This document shows positions 7,375 through 14,520 of a stretch of DNA of 42,645 bases, one piece after another (the stretch's first letter is position 1; the number at the start of each line of letters is the position of its first letter). The notes under the pieces were generated by a model. That model was not told where the DNA came from. It worked only from the letters and a program-made list of their open reading frames with translations, and searched no databases. The position numbers and the translations under genes were made by a program. Source of the stretch: JBEKCB01 sp052139675 (GTDB lineage Bacteria > Planctomycetota > Brocadiia > CAIUPP01); NCBI GenBank assembly GCA_052139675.1, contig JBKQWE010000061.1, positions 1 to 42,645 of the forward strand, written 5' to 3'.

Positions 7375-8427
7375 TCAGCGGCCGGGAGCGGAGGCGGGCA
7401 GCTTGTTCTCCGGCAGCAGCTTCGTCTCGAACGTCCCGTCCGGCCCGAGCGCGGCCGCGAAGCCGCCGCCGGCGAGCCAGTTTTTCGCGGCGCGGTCGCC
7501 CTTGAGATAGGCGTCCCAGAACGCGGTGCTGCTCATGAGGATGAGCTCGTGGAAGCGCGGGTCCTTCTCGCCGTTGCCGCGCAGCCGCTGGCCGGCGAAG
7601 ATCAGGTGGTCGCCGCCCGCGAACGTCACCAGGCAGCGGTCCGCGCCGCTCGTGCGGTCGAACGGGATGCGCCGGTCCGCCGCTTTCGTCTCGCCGAGGG
7701 CGGTCTCGTCGGCCGTGCCGGTCATATAGAAGCACGGGACCCTGACCGCGGCGAAAGCCTTCTCCAGGTCCTGCCGGCGCGCGGGCGCCGACGGGGCCAT
7801 GGCGATCGCGGCCTTGACGCGCGGGTCGGGCAGCGAGACCTCCTGGCCGTTCGCGATGACGAACACCTCGCCGATCACCGCCTGGGTCGTGTACGCGCCG
7901 AAGGAATGGCCCGCCATGCCGATGCGGTCCAGGTCCAGGCGTCCCTTGAGCGGCGAGTCCTCGCGGTTCAATTGCTCCAGCCGGGTGATGGCGAAGCGGA
8001 TGTCGAGCGGGCGATTGACCGCGTTGGCCGGGTCGTTGACGGCCTGGCGCATCGCCTCCAGGGGATGCTCGACGCCTCTCCACGTCGCGTCGTCGCTGCC
8101 GATGTGCTGCACGTGCACCGAGACGTAGCCGTGGCTGGCCCAGTGCCGGCCGAGGTACTCGTAACCGTCGCGCGTGCCGCCGACGCCGTGCGAGAAGAGG
8201 ATCACCGGGAACGGGCCGTCGCCGGTCTTCGGGAAATAGATCTTCACCGGCACCAGGCGGTCGCGCGCGGCGTCCGTCCAATCATACGTCGCCGTGTCTA
8301 CCGCGAACGGCCCGGCGGATTCCTTGTAAGGCGCCGGCGCCGCGCCCTGGGCGCGCGCGGGAGCGGTGAGGAAGAACAGGCCCGCCGCGGCGCACGCTGC
8401 GATGAGTGTCAGCCGGCGCGGCGTCAT
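7375..8427 (-). CDS. Secreted alpha/beta hydrolase (dienelactone-hydrolase/PAF-acetylhydrolase-like)
   Basis: A 350-residue exported hydrolase. The signal peptide covers residues 1-26 with a likely cut after 'PARA'. The mature part shows the alpha/beta fold: 'PVILFSHGVGG' (oxyanion region, about 74-84) and the nucleophile elbow 'GHSFG' with Ser175; acid and histidine are expected late ('GGDHLIFAG' is a candidate for the His). The ATG at 8427 overlaps the stop of the RND pump gene as ATGA, so it is the last gene of the efflux operon. Such enzymes cleave esters or lactones; the substrate here is unknown. Coupling to a drug-type exporter makes hydrolysis of an exported or incoming compound conceivable, but this is only inference. 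Confidence 0.82.
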   Translation of the reverse strand: MTPRRLTLIAACAAAGLFFLTAPARAQGAAPAPYKESAGPFAVDTATYDWTDAARDRLVPVKIYFPKTGDGPFPVILFSHGVGGTRDGYEYLGRHWASHGYVSVHVQHIGSDDATWRGVEHPLEAMRQAVNDPANAVNRPLDIRFAITRLEQLNREDSPLKGRLDLDRIGMAGHSFGAYTTQAVIGEVFVIANGQEVSLPDPRVKAAIAMAPSAPARRQDLEKAFAAVRVPCFYMTGTADETALGETKAADRRIPFDRTSGADRCLVTFAGGDHLIFAGQRLRGNGEKDPRFHELILMSSTAFWDAYLKGDRAAKNWLAGGGFAAALGPDGTFETKLLPENKLPASAPGR

Positions 8428-11400
8428 GCAGGTTCTCTCCCGTTTTCCGGGAGGGGCGCGGGCGGCGGCTCGGCGGCGGCTCGGCGCGCCTCGCGCGCGG
8501 CGCGCCGGCGGGCGACGAACTCGCGGAGCTGCTCCATGTACAGGAAGAACACCGGCGTGACGTAGAGCGTAAGCGTCTGGGAGAAGAGCAGCCCGCCGAC
8601 GACGGCCAGGCCGAGCGGGCGGCGCGACTCGGCGCCGGCGCCGATCCCGAGCGCGATCGGCAGCCCGCCCATCAGCGCCGCCACCGTCGTCATCATGATC
8701 GGGCGAAACCGGATCAGGCAAGCCTCGTGGATCGCGTCGTGCGCGCTCTTCCCCTCGGTCCGCTGCGCCTCCACGGCGAAGTCCACCATCATGATGCCGT
8801 TCTTCTTCACCAGCCCGACGAGCATGATGATGCCGACGAAGGCGTAGATGGAAAGCTCGGCGTGGAAAATGATCAGCGTCAGCAGCGCGCCGAACCCCGC
8901 GAACGGCAGCGCGGAGAGGATGGTGATCGGGTGATAGAAGCTCTCGTACAGGATGCCCAGCACCACGTAAATGACCAGCACGGCCAGCACCAGCAGCCAG
9001 CCCATGCTCTTCAAGGAGTCCTGGAAGGCCTGCGCGGTGCCTTGATAGGCGCTCGTCATCCCGTTGGGCATCCGGTTTTGACGCATCAGGGCGTTGATCT
9101 CCTCGATCGCCTGGCTGATGGAGACGCCCGGCTTCAGGTTGAAGCTGATCGTCAGCGACGGAAGCTGGCCGGAATGGTTGATCGCCAGCGGGCCGACGTC
9201 CTCGCGCAGCGTCATGACCGAATCCAGCGGCACGAGCTGCCCGGTCGAGGAGCGGATGTACAGCATGGAGAGCACCGTCGGGTCGGTTTGATACTGCTTG
9301 AGCAGTTCCATAATCACCTGGTAGTCGTTGGTCGGGGCGAGGATGGTGGAAATCTGGCGCGTGCCGTAGGCGCTGTAGAGCGCGTCCTCGATCTGCATCG
9401 GGGTGACGTTGAGGACGAACGCCTGGTCGCGGTTGATCTCGATATTGAGCTGCCGGTTCTTCATCTGCAGGTCGCTGCTGACGTCGGCGAGGTCCGGCAG
9501 CGCGCGGACTTTCTGCTCGAGGTCCTCGCCATAGCGGTAGAGCTCGCCCGTGTCGGCGCCCCCGAGGGTCAACTGGTAGAGGGCGCGCGTCACGCGGCCG
9601 CCGATCTGGATCATCGGCGGGTTCACCAGGTAGACGCGCAGGCCGGGAACCTGGCTGAGCTTCGGCCGCAGTTCCTCGATCACCTGGTCGGCCGTCAGTT
9701 TCCGCTGGTCGCGCGGCTTCAGCACCAGGAACATGCGCCCGTTATTCAGCGGGTCCCAGCCGCCGATGGCGCTCATGAACCGGTCCACGTTCGGGTCGCC
9801 CTGCACGATGTCCGCCAGGGCCTGTTGGTGCGCCACCATGCCGTCGAACGAGACGTCCTGCGCGGCCTCGGTCCGCACGCTGATCTGGTCGCGATCCTCC
9901 GACGGGATGAACCCTTTCGGGGTCTTCCAGAACAGGTAGCCGGTCGCGATCAGGATGACGGCGGAGAAGGCCATCGTCGTCCGGCGGTGGTCGAGCACCT
10001 TCAGCAGGGTCCAACTATAGAACCGCACCGAGGCATCGAACGCGGCCTCGGTCGCGCGGTAGGCCGCGCCGTGGCGGATCTGGCGCGGGTCCTTGAGGAA
10101 GCGGCTCGCCATCATCGGCGTCAGCGTCAGCGACACGATGCCGCTGACGAGCACCGCCACGCCGATCGTCACGGCGAACTCGCGGAACAGCCGACCGACG
10201 ATCCCGCTCATGAACAGCACCGGGATGAACACCGCCGCCAGCGACAGGGTCATCGAGACGATCGTGAAGCCGATCTCCTTCGAGCCCTCCAGCGACGCCT
10301 GCAGGACCGGCTTGCCCATCTCCATGTGCCGCACGATGTTCTCGAGCATCACGATCGCGTCGTCCACGACGAACCCCACCGAGAGCGTCAGCGCCATCAG
10401 CGAGAGGTTGTCCAGGCTGTAGTCGAGCAGGTACATGACCGTGAAGGTGCCGATGATGGACATCGGCAGCGTCAGGCTCGGGATCACCGTCGCGGAGAGG
10501 TTGCGCAGGAACAGGAAGATCACCATCACCACGAGCACCAGCGTCAGCAGCAGCGTGAACTGGACGTCCTTGGCCGAGTTGTTGATGGACACGCTGTTAT
10601 CGCGGAGGATGTCGAGGTTGACGGAGGCGGGCAGCATGTTCCGGAAACTTGGCAGCAGCGCCTTCACCGCGTCGGCCACCTCGATGGTGTTCGTTCCGGG
10701 CTGCCTCTGGATGGCCAGGACGATGGAGCGTTCGCGCCGGCCGTGGGCGGTGTACCAGGCGGCCACCTGGTCGTTCTCGATGCTGTCCACCGCCGTGCCC
10801 ACGTCGCACAGGCGCACCGGCTGCCCGTTCCGATAGGCCACGATCAGCCGCTGGTAGGAATCCGCCTCCATGAGCTGCCCGTTGGCCAGGAGCGTGGCGC
10901 CCTGGTGCGGGCCGTTGAGCACCCCCGTCGGCAGGTTCACGTTATACTCGGTGATGACGCGGGCGACCTCGTCAATGCCGATCCCCTTGGAGGCCAGCGC
11001 GTGCGGGTCCACCTGGATGCGGACGGCGTACTTCTGCGAGCCGTAGACCAGCACCTGCGCCACGCCGTCCACCATTGAGATGCGCTGGCCGAGCAGGGTC
11101 TCGCCGTATTCGTCGAGGGCGGACATCGGCAGGTCCCGGCTCGTCAGCGCCAGGTAGAGGATCGGGTAGTCGGCCGGGTTGACTTTGCGGTAGAAGGGCG
11201 GCGTCGGCAGGTCCGTCGGCAGGTTGGGCGCCGCGCGCGTGATCGCCGCCTGGACGTCCTGGGCGGCCGCGTCAATGTTCCGCGTCAGCGCAAACTGCAG
11301 CGTGACCTGCGTCATGCCCAGGATGCTCGTGGAGGTCATGTTGTCCACGCCCGCGATGGTGGAGAACTGCTTCTCCAGCGGCGTGGCCACCGAGGCCGCC

Positions 11401-11576
11401 ATGGTGTCCGCGCTGGCGCCCGGATAGAGGGTGGTGACGAAGATGGTGGGCATGTCCACGTTCGGCAGGTCGCTCACCGGCAGTTTCACGTACGCCATGA
11501 CGCCGAAGAGCAGCAGGCTGGCCATGACCAGCGTGGTCATGATCGGCCGGCGGATGAACATCTCGGAAAGGTTCAT
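8424..11576 (-). CDS. RND efflux pump inner-membrane subunit (HAE1/MdtBC-like)
   Basis: A 1050-residue proton-driven exporter of the AcrB/MdtB family, with twelve membrane helices and two large periplasmic loops. It starts 'MNLSEMFIRRPIMTTLVM', the usual N-terminal amphipathic helix and TM1. The proton-relay aspartates are present in TM4 ('GFVVDDAIVMLENIVRHM') and the lysine in TM10 ('GLVKKNGIMMVDFA'). The FIPVLFMSG stretch is also typical of HAE1 pumps. Length is normal. Start and stop overlap the neighbouring genes by ATGA on both sides, giving adaptor-pump-hydrolase in one coupled operon. No outer-membrane factor gene is present, so a TolC-like channel must come from elsewhere. The substrate range cannot be deduced. 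Confidence 0.95.
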   Translation of the reverse strand: MNLSEMFIRRPIMTTLVMASLLLFGVMAYVKLPVSDLPNVDMPTIFVTTLYPGASADTMAASVATPLEKQFSTIAGVDNMTSTSILGMTQVTLQFALTRNIDAAAQDVQAAITRAAPNLPTDLPTPPFYRKVNPADYPILYLALTSRDLPMSALDEYGETLLGQRISMVDGVAQVLVYGSQKYAVRIQVDPHALASKGIGIDEVARVITEYNVNLPTGVLNGPHQGATLLANGQLMEADSYQRLIVAYRNGQPVRLCDVGTAVDSIENDQVAAWYTAHGRRERSIVLAIQRQPGTNTIEVADAVKALLPSFRNMLPASVNLDILRDNSVSINNSAKDVQFTLLLTLVLVVMVIFLFLRNLSATVIPSLTLPMSIIGTFTVMYLLDYSLDNLSLMALTLSVGFVVDDAIVMLENIVRHMEMGKPVLQASLEGSKEIGFTIVSMTLSLAAVFIPVLFMSGIVGRLFREFAVTIGVAVLVSGIVSLTLTPMMASRFLKDPRQIRHGAAYRATEAAFDASVRFYSWTLLKVLDHRRTTMAFSAVILIATGYLFWKTPKGFIPSEDRDQISVRTEAAQDVSFDGMVAHQQALADIVQGDPNVDRFMSAIGGWDPLNNGRMFLVLKPRDQRKLTADQVIEELRPKLSQVPGLRVYLVNPPMIQIGGRVTRALYQLTLGGADTGELYRYGEDLEQKVRALPDLADVSSDLQMKNRQLNIEINRDQAFVLNVTPMQIEDALYSAYGTRQISTILAPTNDYQVIMELLKQYQTDPTVLSMLYIRSSTGQLVPLDSVMTLREDVGPLAINHSGQLPSLTISFNLKPGVSISQAIEEINALMRQNRMPNGMTSAYQGTAQAFQDSLKSMGWLLVLAVLVIYVVLGILYESFYHPITILSALPFAGFGALLTLIIFHAELSIYAFVGIIMLVGLVKKNGIMMVDFAVEAQRTEGKSAHDAIHEACLIRFRPIMMTTVAALMGGLPIALGIGAGAESRRPLGLAVVGGLLFSQTLTLYVTPVFFLYMEQLREFVARRRAAREARRAAAEPPPAPLPENGREPA

Positions 11577-12790
11577 GAGGCGGCTCCCTGCGCCTCGGCC
11601 TTAGGCCCCGGCGCCGCCGGCTTCTCCGGCTGCACCTCCTTCTCCTGCACAACCTCCACCTTCGTCCCCTCCGCCAGGCGAAGCTGCCCGTCCGTGACCA
11701 CCTGTTCGCCTTTCCGGAGCCCCTGCTCCACGACCACCTCGTCCGTGGAGATCCGGCGCACGGTTACGGGGCGGACTTCCACGGTGTTATCCGGCTTGAT
11801 CACGTAAACGTATTTGCTGGCGCGGCCGACCTGCACCGCGCGCGCCGGCGCCACGACCGCGTCGTTCTGCACGGCCAGCTTCAGCGTCACATCCACGTAA
11901 TCGCCCGGCCAGAGCCGCTCGTCCTTGTTCTCGAACGACGCGGCCAGGCGGATCGTCCCGCTGGTCGCATCCACGGCGTTGTCCGCGGCGGTCAGCGCGC
12001 CGGTGACGTACGCCTCCGACTGCCCGCGCGGCTTCACGCGCACCTCGAGTTTCTCGCCGCCGGCGCTCATGTATTTCTTCACGAGCGGGAAGTCCTTCTC
12101 CGGCACGCTGAAGAAGACCTCGACCGGGTCAATCTGGTTGATGACGGTCAGGACCATGTCGTCGGCCTTGACCAGGTTGCCTTCCACCACCAGGTCGAGG
12201 CCGACTGCGGCCTGGCCGGGCACCGGCGAAACGATCGTGCAGTACTTCAACTGGATGTTCGCGTTCTCGCGCGCCGCCTCGTCGGCGAGGACGGTCGCCG
12301 CCAGCGCGTCGGCGTTCGCGCGGGAGTTCTCGACCTCCGTGTCCGGCGCGTAGCCCTTCTTCTGAAGCTCGGTCTCGCGCTCGGCGTCGCGCCGCGCATT
12401 GGCCGCCAGCACCCGGTCGCGCGCCAGGTTCGCTTCCGCCTGGTCCAGCGCGGCCTTGAACGGCGCCGGGTCAATCGTGAAAAGCACGGCGCCCTGCTTG
12501 ACGTAGTCGCCCTTCTTGAAGTGGACCTTCTGCAGAACGCCGGTGACCTGGGCCTTGACCGAGACGGTGGAGACCGCCTGGACGCGGCCGAATGTGGCCA
12601 GCTCGACGGCGACCGGCCGGGTCGTCGCCACGCCCGCGCGCACCGGCACCGCCGCGGCCGCCTTGTCCTTGTCCGCGCCGCCGGCTTGCCGGCTGCACGA
12701 GGAAAGCAAGCCCGCGCTCGCGAGGATCGCCGCAAGCCCCAGGACCGCCCGAAAACGCCTCAAAGTGAACTCCTTCGCGATAGTGGCCAT
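11573..12790 (-). CDS. RND efflux periplasmic adaptor, lipoprotein (MdtA/AcrA-like)
   Basis: A 405-residue membrane fusion protein that joins the RND pump to an outer-membrane channel. It has a lipoprotein signal with lipobox 'LLSSC' near residue 32, a lipoyl-type strand ('VSTVSVKAQVTGVLQKVHFK', then 'GDYVKQGAVLFTID'), an alpha-hairpin rich in Ala/Arg/Glu (about 110-165), 'YCTIVSPVPGQAAVGLDLV', and beta-barrel and membrane-proximal domains to the end. ATG 12790 has no clear Shine-Dalgarno; an in-frame GTG at 12811 preceded by GGGA is an alternative that adds seven residues. The stop overlaps the pump start by ATGA. It is transcribed from the operator-bearing promoter at 12848-12876. Confidence 0.93.
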   Translation of the reverse strand: MATIAKEFTLRRFRAVLGLAAILASAGLLSSCSRQAGGADKDKAAAAVPVRAGVATTRPVAVELATFGRVQAVSTVSVKAQVTGVLQKVHFKKGDYVKQGAVLFTIDPAPFKAALDQAEANLARDRVLAANARRDAERETELQKKGYAPDTEVENSRANADALAATVLADEAARENANIQLKYCTIVSPVPGQAAVGLDLVVEGNLVKADDMVLTVINQIDPVEVFFSVPEKDFPLVKKYMSAGGEKLEVRVKPRGQSEAYVTGALTAADNAVDATSGTIRLAASFENKDERLWPGDYVDVTLKLAVQNDAVVAPARAVQVGRASKYVYVIKPDNTVEVRPVTVRRISTDEVVVEQGLRKGEQVVTDGQLRLAEGTKVEVVQEKEVQPEKPAAPGPKAEAQGAAS

Positions 12791-12847
12791 CGTTGTATTG
12801 GGACGCTTCACCGCGTTAATCCCGCGAAATTCCGGCAGGTTCCTTAT

Positions 12848-12876
12848 ATTATAGAACTGACCGGTCGGTTTCGCAA
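12848..12876 (-). promoter_or_regulatory. Promoter of the RND efflux operon
   Basis: On the minus strand -35 TTGCGA (12871-12876) and a perfect -10 TATAAT (12848-12853) are separated by exactly 17 bp. The spacer is filled by a palindromic operator. Transcription would start near 12841. Confidence 0.65.
12855..12870. promoter_or_regulatory. Palindromic operator, TetR-family type
   Basis: The 16-bp sequence AACTGACCGGTCGGTT is an inverted repeat about a GACCGGTC core with 14 of 16 positions symmetric. It fills the -35/-10 spacer of the efflux promoter, the usual place for a TetR-type repressor to block polymerase. No TetR-family gene occurs in this window, so any regulator would act from elsewhere. 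Confidence 0.55.
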
Positions 12877-12906
12877 GGAGAGCGGCTATACCGCATCGGC
12901 GCTCGT

Positions 12907-13998
12907 TCACAACCCGAGGATTCCGGTGACGACCGGCATCAGCCCGTTGGCCATCCGCATGAACCCGAGGTCGGTCGGGTGCACTCCGTCCACCGAGCAC
13001 TCCTCGAAATCCTCGCCGAGCAGCTCGCCGCCGTCCTGAAAATAGAGGAGCTTGTCGCCGCGCCTGCGGAACTCGCCGACCACGCCCCGCTGGAACTCCC
13101 TTCGCTCGATCCGCTCCTGAAGCACGCGCTCGATCAGCCGCTCGATGGCGTGAGGAACCGCGGAGATCACCAGGATCGGGACCTTCGGATGCCGCTCCCG
13201 CAGGATGCGGATGAACTCCGGGAACCGCTCCCGCAGCGGCCCGATCCCGCCGGAATTGGCCTCGAAGTCGAGGATGAAGCACGCCGGATTCGGGATCTCG
13301 GAGATCGTTTCGGCCACCTCCGGCTCGCCCCGGCCGCTGCCGGAGAAGCCGAGGTTGATGAACTCGACGTTCAGCCGCCGGCTGAGGATGTTCGTCCAGG
13401 CCATGCCCGGCCGCGCCGCGCACCCGCCCTGCGTAATCGAAGTGCCGTACACGACCACCGGCCGGGGCAGCGCGAACGGCGGCGACGGCAGCACTCGCGC
13501 GCCCGCGTCGAGGCCGACGCTCACTTCCTCCACGCCCTGGTAGAGCGGGAAATTCAGCGTGAAGTTCCGCAGCGCCGGCTCGGCCCCGTCGAACAGGGAA
13601 CACTCGTAGGCCGCCGTCTTCGCGTCGGTTCTCACCGTCTTGAAATAGTGCTGGTCGCCCGGCGGGCCGACGTACGAGTCGAAGCCGCACTGGCCCGTCG
13701 CCGGCATATGGTCCATGTTGGCCGGCCCCAGGAGCATGACTCGGACGGAGACGTGCGCGGAGTCGGACTGGAAGCCGATCTGCGCGCCGGCGGTGTTGTT
13801 CGCCAGGCCGTCCACCGCTTCCGGAAGCGGGCGCTTTGGGTGCCGCGGCAGCCGGCGGTAGACGCCTTCCGTCGCAAACCACGCCAAGCCCGCCAGCCGG
13901 AACGGCGGCGCCTTCGGCGAATGCCATTCCAGCGCGCCCTCTTTCGGCGCATCCGCCCGCATCAGCGGGTCGTGCTTCTTCGCATCGTTATCGGCCAT
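12907..13998 (-). CDS. SGNH/GDSL-family hydrolase with N-terminal beta domain
   Basis: A 363-residue predicted esterase. Residues 1-175 look like the beta-sandwich domain that precedes the catalytic domain in this group. The SGNH part begins 'VVVYGTSITQGG' (block I, nucleophile Ser187) and contains 'NLGFSGSGRGEPEV' (block II Gly) and 'DGVHPTDLGF' (block V, Asp337 and His340). Proteins of this kind deacylate carbohydrates or lipids. No signal peptide is visible, so it appears cytoplasmic unless a start was missed. The ATG at 13998 is preceded by AAGGGAG. It is a single gene between the efflux promoter and the divergent STAS gene; the substrate is unknown. Confidence 0.88.
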   Translation of the reverse strand: MADNDAKKHDPLMRADAPKEGALEWHSPKAPPFRLAGLAWFATEGVYRRLPRHPKRPLPEAVDGLANNTAGAQIGFQSDSAHVSVRVMLLGPANMDHMPATGQCGFDSYVGPPGDQHYFKTVRTDAKTAAYECSLFDGAEPALRNFTLNFPLYQGVEEVSVGLDAGARVLPSPPFALPRPVVVYGTSITQGGCAARPGMAWTNILSRRLNVEFINLGFSGSGRGEPEVAETISEIPNPACFILDFEANSGGIGPLRERFPEFIRILRERHPKVPILVISAVPHAIERLIERVLQERIERREFQRGVVGEFRRRGDKLLYFQDGGELLGEDFEECSVDGVHPTDLGFMRMANGLMPVVTGILGL

Positions 13999-14094
13999 GT
14001 TGGCGCTCCCTTACTGCAAACGGTCCGGAACCGGCGGTGAGCAAATATCTTGCCCGGCGCGCGGGGCGATTGCAAGCTCGGAAGGCCCGTTCAT

Positions 14095-14123
14095 TTGAAT
14101 TCCCGCGCGGTATCGAGTAAATT
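14095..14123 (+). promoter_or_regulatory. Promoter for the STAS-murD operon
   Basis: TTGAAT (14095-14100) and TAAATT (14118-14123) are 17 bp apart, each matching the sigma-70 consensus at four of six positions. The distance to the STAS start is about 37 nt from the predicted transcription start. Confidence 0.45.
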
Positions 14124-14166
14124 AACAGTTCGACGCAACACGTTTCCATTCCCTGAAAGGCTCAAA

Positions 14167-14520
14167 ATGAGGACCCAAAAAACCAAAATCCTCGCCGACG
14201 TCACCGGCGAGCAGGCCGTCATCTACTTCGTCGGCTCGACCGTGCGCGACCTCGGCGACGTGCAGAAGATCGTGGACGAGATCGAGGAGGTGGCGTATAA
14301 CTCCAAGATCACGCTGCTGGTCATCAACTTCTCGCGCCTGACGCAGTTGACCAGCGCGTTCCTCGGGCGGCTGATCACGCTCAACAAGTCGCTCAAGCAG
14401 ACGGGCGTCACGCTGCGCCTGTGCTCCATGTCGCCGCAGATCGAGGAGGCGTTCCGGATCTGCAAATTCCAGAAACTGATCCCGCTCTTCCCGACCGAAG
14501 AGAAAGCGCTCGCCGGATGA
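14167..14520 (+). CDS. STAS-domain protein (anti-sigma factor antagonist-like)
   Basis: A 117-residue single STAS domain, as in SpoIIAA/RsbV-type antagonists that bind anti-sigma kinases. The fold is visible as strand 'QAVIYFVGSTVRDLGDVQKI', then 'ITLLVINFSRLTQLTSAFLG', where the phosphorylatable Ser/Thr of the family normally lies (here T-S in 'LTSAFLG'), then 'GVTLRLCSMSPQIEEAFRIC'. The ATG at 14167 is chosen because a GAAAGG motif precedes it and an upstream in-frame ATG gives non-homologous sequence. Its stop overlaps the murD start by ATGA, an unusual pairing of a signalling protein with a wall-synthesis enzyme. No cognate kinase is in the window. The role is unknown. Confidence 0.85.
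   Translation: MRTQKTKILADVTGEQAVIYFVGSTVRDLGDVQKIVDEIEEVAYNSKITLLVINFSRLTQLTSAFLGRLITLNKSLKQTGVTLRLCSMSPQIEEAFRICKFQKLIPLFPTEEKALAG

Noticed and set aside
8406..11078. 890-codon open frame antisense to the RND pump gene
   Set aside because: It lies opposite a clear 1050-residue RND pump, consists mostly of Arg, His, Ala and Gln in a low-complexity pattern, and matches nothing. Such frames are expected opposite GC-rich genes.
12841..13000. A TetR-family gene near the efflux operator
   Set aside because: No helix-turn-helix coding region is found on either strand here. The neighbouring gene is an SGNH hydrolase.
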